This document shows, in pieces, positions 1-13,109 of a stretch of DNA of 64,000 bases (its first letter is position 1; every line of letters begins with the position of its first letter). Origin of the DNA: Dermanyssus gallinae (lineage: Eukaryota > Arthropoda > Arachnida > Mesostigmata > Dermanyssidae); assembly GCA_003439945.1 (NCBI GenBank), contig QVRM01001993.1, positions 1-64,000 of the forward strand. Direction: 5' to 3'. The translations under genes and the position numbers were made by a program. The notes beneath the pieces are model-generated. The model was given only the letters and a program-made list of their open reading frames with translations, had not been told where the DNA came from and made no database searches.

Positions 1-40
1 AAATCTTGGCTGAAGGTCAGCCAAGAAGTTTCAGATTGAC
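1..40 (+). mobile_element. SINE tail fragment at window edge
   Basis: It starts AAATCTTGGCTGAAGGTCA, nearly identical to the tail of the SINE at 50.9 kb. It also contains a small hairpin, CTTGGCTG (5-12) with CAGCCAAG (18-25). The rest of the element would lie outside the window. Confidence 0.45.
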
Positions 41-1600
41 GTAGATTAGCATCTCTGATGTTTTTAGATTAGTAAACTCTCGCAATACGCTAGTCTCGGC
101 GAAAATGTGAAGCCTCTTTGTTTAAAACATTCCTGAACTCACCACTGGACTCCCTTTGACCTACACCGCTTGTTGAACTGCTTCACACTAATACGTCGTG
201 TGACAAAACTCGCTGACGGGAAGATTTTTAGAACTTTGAAATATTCAAAGCTCTAAAAACGTTCCCGTTTTGATCTTATAGGGTTCCTGCACTGACGGTG
301 TTGTTTCACTCTGGTAGAAACACAGCTTGCGACCCATACTTCTTGTGCAAGGTAGAAAAATTTGCTATAACAAGAAAAGCATTTATGAAAAAAAGCAAGG
401 TAGAGACAGACGGACAAAATAAAAAAGATCTGTCGTGTTCATGGGGGTTCAATTCAGGTACACGGTAAAGACGCCGATCACACCTGGCAGCCTTAAGAGC
501 CAGTAGCGAAGCTCATACGGAAAGCAGAACGGAGTGCACCATTGTGCAACCAGAATTTCCCTTATTAAAGTAAGACGTTTGCCGGCTGACCTGGAGTTGT
601 TCTTTGCAATCACTGGCTACAAATAGCCGTCGCCGCGGTCTACTACAGCCAACTCGGGTTGGAACTGTGGCGGAGGAACATAATGGTAGACCCCGAGGGC
701 GAAAGGAGTAAGTTCTTTTTCCATGACGCCTGTCCGGCAGGAAGAGCTTCAAAAAAGAGCTGGGCTGCGACCAACCTGGGCTGCGAAACGAAATTCTAGT
801 TTTTCCATACAGTCGGCTCAGCGTGCTTAGACAACTTGGCACTAAATGTTATATTGAATATACAAAAGGCGGGCCCGAAAAAGAATCAGACAGTTCAGCA
901 CGTCGCGTGTCAGCCCGTAGAATGAAAGCCGATACTTACTGGTTACTAAAACTATGTTCAGATAAAAATGAGACTTAAGCAGGGGTCCAGTCACCGAGAC
1001 GATCTTTTGCGGGGCTTCTCTCTCGAGCCTGTTATTGAGGTTATCTGTTCCAGATACACGTGCGGAGCGCTACATTTGAAGGTCAGGGACCACCGACAGC
1101 ATGATCTGCGACTGTGAAACGAAGGCAAGTGAACGTCGAGAATTCTCGACTATAATAGATTCAATAGACGTTCGCCCATTTGCATTTCAAAGGTAATAGG
1201 CACTTAAGCGTTCAAGGACATCGTTGTGGCTACCGACGGTCTGCGTACTAAAAGCAGTTTTTCCGACAGAGGTTATTACTAGACATTGAACGTAGAAATC
1301 CGGCTGCCGGTATGCCCAAGTTAGGTGGGCCGTTCTAAGTTCTAAGCCCCTTTGTGACTAAGGGTAGTTCAGCTAAACACACTTGATAAACGTAGCCAAT
1401 GTTTTACCTGTCTTTAGAAATATAAATTGAATTACATATGCTATATGGAACGACGGTTACGACTACTATTATTACTATTAACACGGCCATTAACATGACA
1501 AAGGCCACTGGTTCTCAGTCAGGGTCCGGTACCATTCGTGGACGTTACTCTCAGTGGTCGGCCTAGATCGAATATCACTAGTAATCTAGAAAGTTTTCTA
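41..1600. other. Gene-free, apparently unique sequence
   Basis: No recognisable coding frame, RNA or element. A 109-codon minus frame at 513-842 has no known motif. Confidence 0.5.
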
Positions 1601-2194
1601 CAAAGTGCCAACCATTATCGGTTTCATTCTATTTCTCTGTCTACACTGCTATAAAGTTTGCCGGTCTTCTAAAATATCGTCATCCTGCTCAATCAAGAGA
1701 CTGAAGAAGAAAACAGCTACCAAGGTGACGGAGGAGAAAAACAGCGTCAAACAGAATCAGCGTCAACTCAAATCTTCTCTTGTTATTTCTCACCAGTCCT
1801 CTTACCACGCGCTTAGTCCCTTCCTCCCGCCTTCTTTTCCCATCCCTTTTCTTTCTCTCTCTCTCTATCTCTCTCTGCACTGACTATCTATTCCCCCTTC
1901 ATTTCTCGCTCTCTCTCTCTCGGTTGTCCGCTCGCTCACCCACCATTGGATGTTCCTATTTCTAGGCGACGGAACCCTTCTATCTAGTCTATTGGTGGGT
2001 CGAAAGCGCCCTATTGTATGTGGTAGGGTGGTTGGCCGGCGCCAATTTGCCTGATCCGACACATGTCCGACTTCACCCCAGTTGCCCCCCTTTGCCCCAC
2101 CCCCTGGAAAAGTAATTGGAAATTTTCTACTAGCCAGAGTAACTCTAGCAATCTCGCCACCTTCTCTTGGGCCTCGTCTCTCGTCCTATTCCTC

Positions 2195-2310
2195 TGGTGA
2201 TGTTGCTGCTGCTGCTGCTGCTGTTCCAACTGATGACGATGATGATGGTGATGGTGGTGATGATGGTGGTGATGATGATGATGATGATGATGAGGAGGAC
2301 GGCCGTGCAG
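2195..2310 (+). repeat. (CTG)n and (GAT)n tracts
   Basis: A CTG run (about 2200-2223) is followed by a GAT/GGT run (2233-2302). One plus frame turns this into an Asp-rich stretch followed by EEDGRAAEAEAATVPPK and a stop at 2393. It could be a real acidic exon, but nothing else supports it. Confidence 0.6.
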
Positions 2311-2976
2311 CAGAAGCGGAGGCGGCGACTGTGCCGCCGAAGTGCGCTGAACCGGAAGTGGAAGAAGAAGCCAGCCCTGATGGCGTGCACTAGACTACAA
2401 CGTCTGTCCGCCTGCCTCTACAACAGAAGGTAATGACTTGTAACCGGCACGAACCAACCGGCGCCTGCTTCCAACGTCAGCCACCACCACCACCACCACC
2501 ACTACTGAAGGGCGCACCCCCGCACCCCTTCATAGTCGACTTCATAGGCCGCTGGGTAAAGGCGGCCACCACCGCCACCACCCCGCCACCACTACCACTG
2601 TGTCGACGTAGGAGGCCGACGACGACAACGGCAACAACGACGAAGATGACGACATCGATCGCGACGAACGAACGAACAAACCAACGCAACGGTCTGCCCG
2701 TCCGTCCGTTCGTTCGTCCGTCGGTTGATGGGGGGTTTGGTCGAACTCTGACCACCGCTTTTGGCTGCTGACTGACGCCGGCCGATGCTACAACAACTAC
2801 CAACTGCGTGAAGCGTAGTTCCGACTGGATGGAACCCCACTAACTAAAGCGGGAAGGGTGTTGTTCCTGATCGCATTTAAAATACAGCACTGCCAGCAGT
2901 GCCACAGCCATGTTGCCAAAACCAGCAGCAGCAGCAGCAGCAACCCGAAGAGTTTACGTAAGTCTTTCAAGCAAAG

Positions 2977-2978
<2 letters not shown>

Positions 2979-3027
<49 letters not shown>
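2979..3027. repeat. (AT)n joined to (AG)n
   Basis: A compound microsatellite. Further (AT)n tracts follow at 3089-3112 and 3610-3652. Confidence 0.85.
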
Positions 3028-3028
<1 letters not shown>

Positions 3029-3606
3029 TTTATTGTAGTGATGTATTAACAATTTACATTACGTTTGCACACTCAGCAGTGCTCGCCTATTATATATATA
3101 TATATATATATAGGGAAAAGTGTTTGAAACTTCACGCGTAGCTGAGAGTGAGTTAAGCTACCTATTCCAGCAGCGGATGAATAAATGTGTCTTCAGTGTG
3201 AAGGCTGCAATTACAAACACTTCAACGTAACACATGCATCGCTAGAGTGGACCTCGAGCTTGTATACCAAGTCCTTCAGAGAATCCTGCACGACCACCTG
3301 ACACTCACCAACAAATCTGCTCTGTGAAGTTTCGAGTCATTCTGGCTCAAGATCCTCTGATAAATATCGGCGTCGTGTTATGGAACATTCGCTCTAGAGT
3401 ATGCACACAAAGCCAACATTCCGAGAGCACTACGGAGCTTCACTTTGTTTCGCTTCAATTAAATTGACCGTGTTTTTAAGTGAGTTTGAGCGTAATTAAG
3501 TTGTATTTTGAATGGTGTAGCAATTTCTGTTCATGTAGCGCGAGTACGGGTAAAAAATGCCTAAAGTAAAATGTAATGGACAATTTGATTTTCCGGTATT
3601 CGGAGG

Positions 3607-3654
<48 letters not shown>

Positions 3655-4227
3655 GTGTATGTGCGTGGGGCAAGCACGGTGGTAAGTCGGTCATTTCGAC
3701 ATTCATACACCACAGCGGAGCGGCGCTCTGTGTCCCACCACACACTGGTGGTGCAGCTAACCTGCAAAATGAACTCAGTAGCACGAAGTAGCAAGCTTTT
3801 GAGTAAGTAGGACGCACGACGAGGTGGACGATGGAAAAGCGGAGGAGTGGGAAAAAGTCGCAGGTGGTGGCGGTGGTGCTGCAATAGAGGATAATAATGT
3901 TCGTTTATTTTCTGTCCCCGTCTTTTCTTTCTTTCTTTGCGGCAGCCTGGAGCACGAAAATCAACTGTAGCATCATAGAAACGGGAGAGGCAACAGAAAG
4001 GGACCAGCGCAGGATCAGGGCCAGAGCAGAATCAGGAACACTGGCAGAATCAGAACCAGGACGGGGGAAGAATCACGACGAGTGCAAGATCAGGACAACG
4101 GCAGCGCTGACTCCGAACCGATACAGAACAAGTACTAGCGCAGGACAAACAGAACAAAAATCAGGCGGTGGTAGCGCCAGCCGCCAGTGCTGCTCAGGCC
4201 AGCTGGCTGGCGTTGTTTAAGGCCGCC

Positions 4228-4312
4228 AACAACAACAACAACAACAACAAGAGAAACATCAGCAACAACAACAATAGTATCAACAACAAGAGGGACAACA
4301 ACAACAACAACC
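4228..4312. repeat. (CAA)n-rich tract
   Basis: Interrupted CAA repeats. The ORFs across it are artefacts of the repeat. Confidence 0.7.
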
Positions 4313-4743
4313 ACGCCGAGGAAACCTCTCTGTTCTGATTCGCTGAATACAAGTGGAGCAAGAGCTGCTATCTCGGCGATGTCCTTGCGCGCTTTGTGCG
4401 CCAAACTTAGTTAGTTTTTTTTCTTCTTAGCGATCTCTTCTTTCGTTCTTCTGTCTTCTAAGGCTGCTGCTGCTGCGGCTGTTGTTACTGCTAGGGGGTT
4501 CACCGACGCATCCGTCCGTCCACAGCAGCGTTCAGGCCGCACTAGATTCAACTTGACGGTGTATTGGAAGGGGAGGCGGACGGCAAGACCTCAAACATTG
4601 GCCTGACACATAATGAGAAGGAGGTTGAGAGAACGGAACGAGTAAGCAAGCACCGACTCACATACACAGACTGCCTACCTAGCTCACGCTCAAATACTAT
4701 ACATTCTCGTACGTATAGAGTATTTGAGTTCGTATAGAGTAGA

Positions 4744-4767
4744 GTATTATATATGCATATATAATAC
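4744..4767. repeat. Perfect 24-bp palindrome
   Basis: GTATTATATATG followed by its exact complement CATATATAATAC. Just upstream, CTCAAATACT and AGTATTTGAG form a 10-bp perfect stem around 4688-4727. Confidence 0.7.
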
Positions 4768-5143
4768 GCACATATACGCAGTGGACTAGCTACAGCTAAC
4801 AGCGACGTAGTGTTTATTTAGATAGGGCGACTATCCAAACGTCTCTCTCTCTCTCTTTTTGTCTCTTCCCGCTTCCCTCCTCTCTCGCCTACTCTCGTTC
4901 TCTTGTGCTCTCGGCCTCTATACATACGCGTTCTTTTGTTTCCCCGGCAGCTGTGTTTTAGCACTCTAAAATTGGACACCCGATAACGGCCTACAAACGC
5001 CCTCCTGCAGCTATACAAATCGGCTAAAACGTGCCGATCTTTTGGAATTCTTGACCCCCCAAGACTTCGGTGCTAATTAAAACGAAAGCGCCCAAGGTTT
5101 GCTGTTCATTCTATTCATATAGAGAAGGTGCTAGAATGTGGCT

Positions 5144-5145
<2 letters not shown>

Positions 5146-5187
<42 letters not shown>
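5146..5187. repeat. (AT)n microsatellite
   Basis: A pure dinucleotide tract, with a shorter tract at 5237-5252. Confidence 0.85.
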
Positions 5188-5191
<4 letters not shown>

Positions 5192-7799
5192 GTATACAAT
5201 ATGTGTCTAACATGTGCCCGGAAAGGGCAAACAAGTTATATATATATATATATCCGAATGAATCGAAGTGTTGACGATCCAATATGGCCGCACACGTGCA
5301 TATATATTCAAGCTAAACGAAGCTCTAGCTCCCAACTGGCAAAGTCCATACTATTCTTATGCCAAATATTGTTTTAATAACCAAGACATTCAGTCATGTC
5401 CAAAAAAGTATTGCCTTAACAAGTCAGTTGTAATTTCTGCAGTTTTCTGTATACGTGTAACTTACAAACGCCGGCAACAATCTAACACAGTGGTGCTCTA
5501 GTTAGAACTTTTCGTATATAGATTAGCTAATACATGTATGTCAGCTTATTCATGTTGTCTTACACCTAGGCGATTGTCTGCTAAGGAATAATTCCGACAC
5601 AGTTGTACTTGACATTCGCCAAGTCCTGAAGTTCCCGTGATATTCGTAGTTAAGGCCTACACGGGAATCCCCGAGGAGCGAGGTCTCCAACCAACCTAGA
5701 CAAACCTCAGAGACTCCGTTTGCGGCGACATCTGTGCCTTCCTGCCTCGTTGCACCTGCATTGAACAAAATAATAATCCTGGAGTTGCTTTTATAATTCT
5801 TGTGCTCGGTTGCATTAGATCAACCTTGAGCATACAGACGGACGGACCTTGAAAAGTGTGTGTCAAAAACTGTTTCTCCTTAGCTCTTTGTTTTTAGTCA
5901 GCGCAGTCCAACCATCCATCTTCTGCACAGTTCAACATCTGATACCAAATATGGTGGTATCACGGTTGACACTTGAGGTAAAGAATCATCTAACAGGTTG
6001 CCTTCTTTCTGAAAATCTAGCTTCCACCTCAGGTACGACAGAACAGATCATTTCTGAGTGTGAGCGGCGACTAACCGACGCACAGACCGTAACAGAGTTG
6101 GCCCTGCATGGGTCAGCAGACGTGCCTCAATTCCTGCACGAGGACGTGCGGGCTCATTTCACTAGGCCCCGTTCTAGCTTAATGGACGTCGTAGCCCCGA
6201 TGCGGTTTGAGCGGTTTCCGACGATCCCACCACAGCCAAAAATAATGGATGCAGCCACGATAACAAGCTCAAACGTCTGCTGGTGATATGCGCGACCGCT
6301 CTTCAGGCTGGCATCCGGAGCGCGGCTCTATGCCCTACCGCCCGATAACCTCGCTTCCCTCCTCGACGACGCCTCCATACGGGTGAACGTAGATTTTCGG
6401 TAGCACTCCGAGTGTCAGACCGCTGTGGAAACCATTAGAGGGCCGAACTTGAACAAAACAGTAGCGACGGAATTATGGTTAGCTGGTCCCCCCCTTCAAG
6501 TTCCCAGATTTAGATTGAATCGGGACGCACGCCCCGCCGGTGCCCAGACGAAATGACGAAGAATGAGATGGTGACTAACTCACCAAAAACTCTCATTGGT
6601 TGGTCCAAGGGGCTCTCGGCCCGGCCTTGTAGCCAAGCAAGCCGAACAAATACATCAAAATCCGCAAACACACGAGTCTCAGCGACACTTTAGGCCTCTA
6701 CCGTCTTGCATTCGAAACAATGGACGGCTGTGAGTGGCTCATCGCACACCTACTGGGGAAAGTGTCTGATCGCGGCTACCGGAGATAGAAAAGCTGGGGT
6801 CTTTTTGATGCAAATTGAGCTGTGGCTTGACACATAAAAAAGAAGTGTAGCGGTTCTTACGACGCTGCCGACGGGCGCACGGTTGATACCGTCGTGACCA
6901 CATTGCCGAGACATACTACATACGTAGTTCACATGTGTATTTTGGACCCGTTGTACTTGAATAGGATTAAAGAAAATAAAGCCTTACCATTTGAGGCTAA
7001 ATGATTTTCCTGCACTAAGTATAACACGGTAAAAAAAAATATATGTATATATACATCGAATAGAAAGCTCTCTGACTTTGTTCACACAACAGTACCTACA
7101 GCCTAGGTTAAATATAGTGAAGTATTTCTAGAAAACTGTAGTTGTTCCGTAGCTGTTTTTTTGGGGCATTTCTACCTTTAGGCGCACAGTAATGTGAGAT
7201 TATTACCTTTAGACGCGCGTCGAGCCGATCGCAAGTGCACGAATTGTGCCAAGATGTATGCTGATTGTGCCAACAACGTTGATCGAGTACTATTGCCAAA
7301 TTCGAGCTTGTGCCAGAGATGCCTGAGAAGACGTGTGTGACGGTCGCTAGGGTCATATTCTAAACTACCGAATGATCAGCGTTCTCTGAGCCGACGATCG
7401 ACTGGGCCTATCGTCGGTCTCACTAACGTGTCCATCGTTTGTGTGGCGGTCACCTACCGGAAATTGCAAAAATAAGTTCCATAAGTAGCAAGTGCACCCA
7501 TAGTCTCACGCTATACATTGTGACACAGTACGTTGTTGTGTCTCTCTGACATACTCTTCACTCTTTACAGCAGCAGCAGCAGCTGTCGAATCATCTTCCG
7601 GGAACTGAGTCTGTCCGTAGCGGTCATTTGGACTCTTATTGCGGATGGCAGCCGCTTGTGTCCTTCTGTCCTGGCTTCACTCTAACATACAGCGTCCGTT
7701 GCCGTCCGTTTGCTTCTTCCTTCCCCTCTATACCTATCGCTTCGGCAAGTAGTTTCTCGAGAACTCATTACGCTTCTATGGCAGCTTTCTTTGACTTGT

Positions 7800-7827
7800 C
7801 CTTCTCTCTCTCTCTCTCTCTCTCTCT
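7800..7827. repeat. (CT)n microsatellite
   Basis: A dinucleotide tract inside the GC-rich belt of the left part. Confidence 0.7.
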
Positions 7828-8084
7828 TGAAGGCTGGGTCTCCATCCGCGCAGAATCCGTGCATTTTTTCTCCGCATCTTCTTCTCGTCGTGGTCTTCAA
7901 CGTCATTGTTGTCGTCGGCCGTCGCTGCCAGGCTGTCGTGCGTGTCATCTCTTTATATCGCTCGTCGCTCTCTATTCAAGCTCAGTGCTGCGCTGACGAA
8001 GCGAAGTCATTACTATGCGGTGTCGATCCGGGCGGGCCGGGTGTCGCTGCCCTAGAAGAAGCCGAACCCCAGAGGCCGGCTGCA

Positions 8085-8115
8085 CCGCCCCCCCCCCCCC
8101 CCCCCGCCCCCCGGC
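8085..8115. repeat. Poly(C) run
   Basis: About 25 nearly uninterrupted C residues. A second run is at about 8311-8325, and (CCA)n lies between them at 8180-8210. Confidence 0.7.
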
Positions 8116-9929
8116 AGTTAGCTTGACGACATTGTTATTTACTCATTATTTATACAGAAGTTTGCTGCCGATCTCGCCGCCGCCACCACCACCACCACCA
8201 CCACCACCACGACGACGACCACCGAGGATCTCTGGTGGTCGGCCGCCGACTGTTTTTCCTGCCTGTTATCCATTCTTTTCGCTCTTCACTAGAGCACTCA
8301 GTAACTCTCAGCCCCCCCCCCCCCCTTCCAGCCCCGCCTCTGTCCCCGTCCTCTCTGTTCTCTCTCCGACATGGATACTCAAGCATCATCATCATCATCT
8401 ATACACATATCTAAACACGTTAACACCCAAGCCCACTGGTTCACAAGTCGCCGCCGCCGCCGCCTCCAAATGTATACAACGTCCCAGCCCACATACGCAA
8501 ACATACGTACAGTACGTATACTGGCAGAACAGGGAAGAAAGTTGCGCAGAAACGCCGCCGCCGCCATTACTTCATTGGTCATACGCCCGCCTATGTTGAT
8601 ACCGCTGTGGCGGCTACTCTTGCCGCAGCTGCTGAGATGTTGACCAAGACGACCAAGAGAACAACACCGGCACCGGCCACAACCCCATCGTCGTTCGGCC
8701 AAGGCTGATGCGCGCATCATCTGAAAAGAATCTAGGAAATCGCTGAGAAGAGGAAACAACTGGAATCGACAGTTGCGGAAGCTGTGGAAGGCGATGGTGG
8801 TGGTGGTGGTTGCGGCGGCGGGAACTCTACGGGAGACGGCGATGGGCTGAGCCGAGAGAGATCAGAACAGAGGGCGGTACAGTGCTCGACCGGAGTGCAC
8901 AGCACGTCGGACGGAAGCCGGACAACCCAACCAACTCGTTTCGAACGGAGCTGCTGGCTAGATCGCCTGCCAGGCCAGGAGCAGGCCCTAACGAGCATAG
9001 CACAGTGCTGGCGGCAGTGTATCTAGTAGTGTATGTTTTGCTATGCAAGTGCGACAAAGACGCTCACAGACGACGCTGGCGTCCGCCGTGCCAGCAGAGT
9101 TAGCTAGCAATATGTTAATAGACGATTACGATCGACACCACTCAAGAAGATCAAGGCATGTCAAGGAAACCTAAGTATGACTGGTCATTAAGCCAACTAT
9201 TTTCGCGATCTACCATTCTGCCAAGTCGGCGCCCCTGACTCGTCGGTGGAGCACGAAGGGACAGACGCACTGCTTGTCTGCCCTTGTGTACTGTTGGGCA
9301 CTTTGTAACCAACTCCGGCAACATCGGCATAAGGCATCGTAATGTTTTATCTAGATGGAATTTAATGCCAAAACTGAACCTGGAATGCAGAGTACACCTA
9401 GTAGAAGCAATACCTACCTAAATGCATCGCAAATTACAAAAAACATCACAAAAGCACAGCAGCACTCTAAGAGCCACAGCACCATTGATGCTGCCACTGT
9501 CTCTGCCACGGTGGAGAGACATTGGGCGAACCCAGGGCGTCCCCACCCCACTGATCAGCACCCACGTGGGCGTAAACTTCAACAGGTACGAGAGAGAACC
9601 CGAATGAGTGAAGAACGAAAGCACAATAAAGAGGTTCATCACATTGTAGCCACCAAATATGCCACCTTCCGCGCGTCGTGTTTTGTATGGAAGGTCAGCT
9701 ATTATTGTTATTATTGTGTCGCCTCGAAAAATGTGCAAATCACGGCAACCGACACTCTCATCCATCCTCTACGGGCTTGAAATTGTCGTGAGGCACATCT
9801 TCAGTGCACTGAAGATAGATAGAGAGAGATGAGAATATGAAAAGATACTAGGGTTTCCCCAACAGTCCTTGTGATCGTATATCGCTCACTCTCAGATATA
9901 TTGTTTATCATCAATTTGCGACAAAGCAC

Positions 9930-10040
9930 CGTTCAAAGAATTTTCGATCCACTCCAGGGATCATCGAACTGGCGACACCCGGTAGATGACAACCATGACT
10001 AGACCACCTCTCACCCTAGACCACCACGCTCAGCATGCGC
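9930..10040 (-). mobile_element. Degenerate copy of the second SINE family
   Basis: The minus strand reads GTGGTCTAGTCATGGTTGTC, ATCTACCGGGTGTCG, AGTTCGATGATCCC (a damaged B box) and GGATCGAAAATTC, parallel to the 37.6-kb copy. Confidence 0.55.
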
Positions 10041-10094
10041 AACCGAGCTCAAATATTGAAGAAGCAAATTATATACAGGTTTATTTCACCACAA

Positions 10095-10370
10095 ATTGGT
10101 AGATGCTACCTAAAATTCATATCGGCTAATAACATCTTTCACTACTGCATGCATTGAACCAGCTTCTATTTCCTTGCATTGCAGTATGTGGTATCGGTCA
10201 ATATTACATGTGCCACAATGTTTACATACACAATCTTCAATTTCAAAGCAATACCCTTTTAGGCATATATATGGGTGGTAGCCATGCCAGGTAAGTCTGC
10301 AGAGTACCCGTTTGTTCACTTGCATTCCCTGCTTCCAACGGTCTGTCGTGAATGCAGAAGAAGAAGAAGC
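10095..10370 (-). pseudogene. Non-LTR element C-terminal Cys/His domain, relic
   Basis: The minus frame encodes RLTWHGYHPYICLKG, then C-x-C-x2-C-G and H/Cys residues (CVCKHCGTCNIDRYHILQC). This zinc-knuckle-like end follows the RT in many R1/Jockey-group LINEs (family knowledge). A second copy at 12.75 kb shares WHGY, CLKG and DCVCK-CG. Only this 3' part remains. Confidence 0.6.
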
Positions 10371-11281
10371 AAATTGACGAGCGCTTTTTAAGCCGTCTCG
10401 TTAACGAGTCTTGGACTTACCAAGCGGTCTCGGATTCAACAACGTCCAACGGCTGATTACTGTCAGTAACAACGACCAACGGATCAGCAACAACAAGTGC
10501 AACACGACTACACCCTACTGACACGCAACTCCACATTGCGCCAGGCTGCCGACCAGAACAAATCGGCACGTCGCCGAAAAGCTTGCAAAAGCCCGCGACA
10601 AGCGTAGCCCACGCATGCGTGAAGAAGACGTCACAATAGCGTACGCGAATACGCTGGCACAAACCAAATGACTCATTTGTAGGTGTCATTTGCAGGATGA
10701 CGACGACGACATCCCTCGCAGCGAGCACGCCGAAAAGCATTATTCGCGAGCCGTTTAGACGCCTATCGGACACGGAGGCTGATATCTTACATTATATGAG
10801 TCGCATAGTAGGGGTAGTGGCACAGCTACCAAGTGACAACATTTATAAGTATTAACAATTATGGTTATAACGGCTTTCACGCACATATCATGCAAGCAAG
10901 AGCATTTTTTTGCTTTACTAGACCCCACAGATTGGCTGGATGAAACCAGTCGTGGTCCCCTAAAGGAAACAGATAAAGCCCTAAAAATGTCATGCTGCAC
11001 AACAGTCAGCAGCGGGGGGGAGGGGTACCAAAACGCCCTGGATTAACGACGACGAGCAGTACATCATTCCGGAAATCGATGGAAAGGCTATGAAAATTAA
11101 TTGCCATATCACCAGAAAGTGTATAATTGCATTTTGGAGATGTTGAATAACTCTAAGCTCTTTTTAAAAGATATATGATTATACGCCAATATGAGACCAT
11201 ATTTTTAACTGAAACGTTTGTGACAAGTCCATCATTTTTTTTTATGCTGAAACCTCTCAGCATTAATATGGGGGATTACGG
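10371..11281. other. No recognised feature
   Basis: Unique sequence. A 118-codon minus frame (10417-10773) shows no motif. Confidence 0.4.
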
Positions 11282-11350
11282 GAATCGTGATGCGCATGCG
11301 TCACCACAGCCAGTGACTAGTGTGGGACTCACAAACCCACTAACACCCGC
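11282..11350 (+). repeat. Interspersed repeat family Y, copy 1
   Basis: It carries ACTAGTGTGGGACTCACAAA followed by CCCACTAA, shared with copies at 55.4 kb and (inverted) 58.0 kb. The upstream ATGCGCATGCGTCACCAC is also partly shared. Confidence 0.6.
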
Positions 11351-11547
11351 CTCCCCCCTACCCCCCGGGAACGGTAACTGCTAGGCATCGCTTCGTATTG
11401 CAGTCCATCAAAGGTTTTGTTTTCCTCCCATAGAACATATAATTTAAAAAAAAACAACACTTAAATTGGTGTCCAGAGAACTACTAAATGTGGCCATTGC
11501 GTTGTGATCAACCGAATGGTTTAAACGCCCTAAGGCTATAGCCCGGC

Positions 11548-12175
11548 CGGTAATAGTTGAAGTACTCGATAGTGTGAAAAGTTCTCAGAATTAGCTTTAA
11601 AAATTTGGCGCGCTCTCACTGCTATTGGAAGGGGCTATTATTCGTCTGTTAATAAGCATGGTGCGATCCCAGCTGCCGCATTGATTTGCCATTGCAGTAT
11701 CGTTTGACCGTCTTTACCGTGTAAGGTATCGGCGTGATTTTGTAAAATGAAATTTTTTTTTCAAATTCACTGTTCTTTCCAAGGTTGAAATGCGATTCAA
11801 GTGAAAACTAACTTAGACGAGGTTAACGGGGATCCTGTGAAATATTTTACCACTATTGCCAACTGTATTACTAAGTTTAATGGTAAAATAAGTCACACAA
11901 TCACGATAAACCATGTCCAAAACAGCTGTTTATAAAGAAAACGTAGAAAAAGAACAAAAATTATTGCCGCAGATGGTCAACTGAACATTAGGAAGATAGC
12001 GGAGACTTTGAGGATCAATTTGGTTAGTAACTTAAAGATGAAAAAGCTCAGAGAAATGGGTACTGCGTTTGATCAACCAAAGGCAAACAGACGCGCGGTT
12101 TTCCGCTTCTTAGCGATATTTGGCTAAGGAGTTGATTTTTGGCACATATTCGTTACTACGGAAATTAAAATAAAT
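11548..12175 (+). pseudogene. Degenerate mariner relic, same family as the 38-kb copy
   Basis: Nucleotide similarity to the intact mariner is clear in blocks: TTTGGCGCGCTCTCACTGCT, GTATCGGCGTGATTTTG, CAAGTGAAAACTAACTTAGA, TGAACATTAGG..GATAGCGGAG, AAGATGAAAAAGCTCAGAG. It covers the 5' noncoding part and roughly the first 150 codons, with many stops and indels. The left end is only approximate (a degenerate GGTAATAGTTGAAG), and the catalytic half is missing. Confidence 0.85.
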
Positions 12176-12309
12176 GATACGCTTGGTCGAATAGGATTTT
12201 AGGAACAACTAAATAACCGATACTCCTTTTAGAGATTTTTAAGATTGCTTTTCACAGCGTTGCTCGCGACTGCCTCCTGACAGCAACTGGAGGCGGTTAT
12301 AACATTAGA

Positions 12310-12990
12310 AGCAAGAAGAACGATCCCCCGGGAATAAGTTCAAGGTCAAACATTTCTCGTATCTTGGCGTAACCGTAACTTGGACACCGCGACTGACTTT
12401 TAGCAGACACCTCGAGGAGCTGCGAGCAAAGGCCGCAATTAGGCTGCTCGGAGTCATTCGAGACGTGGATCTTGAAACAGCACTGAAAAATATTCAGAAT
12501 GAAAATTAGCTCGATACTCCAGTACTGTCGCCGCACCTAACATTACCCACTCTCCAAAATTTCGACCGTGTATAGTCGTTTATGAAACGCGTACTGGGAC
12601 TACCCACGAACGCGTCAACTATCCTGGCAGTAGAGCTATGCGGAGAACGCACTCTGGTAGAAGACTTAGTGCTAGACATATTACCAACCAGTACAATTGC
12701 ACTCGATATGTATAGGCCATTCAGGAAGACCAAAACGTAAATTTTGCTATGCGTAACTACACAGATGAGCCTGCTATTCGCTCAGTGAAGTGGAAACGTG
12801 CCTTTCAAAGTAACCGACTATTGGTGTGCAGGATAACATGGCACGGTTATCGCCATTGTATGTGCCTCAAGGGTGAATGTTTTAGTATTAACGACTGTGT
12901 GTGTAAGTTTTGTGGTGCGCGCAACATCTGTCGCTATTACGTTCTAACATGTTCGACAATGGACTCATACTCATTATAGGCGTGTGCGAA
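12310..12990 (+). pseudogene. Non-LTR retrotransposon relic A (RT thumb to C terminus)
   Basis: Plus-strand translation gives FSYLGVTVTWTPRLTFSRHL, EELRAKAAIRLLGVIRD, then after stops RVLGLPTNASTILAVELCGE. It ends in the Cys-rich domain RITWHGYRHCMCLKGECF...CVCKFCGARNICRYYVLTC (12830-12955). Two in-frame stops and a frame change show it is dead. It belongs to the same family as the fragment at 10.1 kb. Confidence 0.75.
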
Positions 12991-13109
12991 CGAGATATCG
13001 TTATATTCTCGTACAAACCATGTGTGTCAATCCAATCATACTACCAACAACAATAGTGAATATATATATATATATATACGCCAAAAAAGGAAAAGAAGAA
13101 GAAATGCTA

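Larger units (their letters stand above)
1600..4500. other. GC-rich simple-repeat belt
   Basis: CT, CTG, GAT, CCA, CAA and AT tracts in otherwise GC-rich sequence. Such belts are typical of promoter or UTR neighbourhoods, but no exon can be assigned. Confidence 0.4.
4500..7560. other. Mostly unique sequence with a possible decayed coding stretch
   Basis: A 145-codon plus frame (5849-6286) reads IISECERRLTDAQTVTELAL and continues in broken frames to about 6750. It could be a decayed element or gene, but no family is recognised. Confidence 0.3.
7560..9350. other. GC-rich repeat belt
   Basis: CAG, CT, poly(C), CCA, CGC and GGT tracts. The long Pro-rich frame at 8015-8599 follows the repeats and is not credible. 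Confidence 0.4.

Noticed and set aside
8015..8599. 194-codon Pro-rich frame
   Set aside because: It follows poly(C) and CCA repeats, and the non-repeat portions show no domain.
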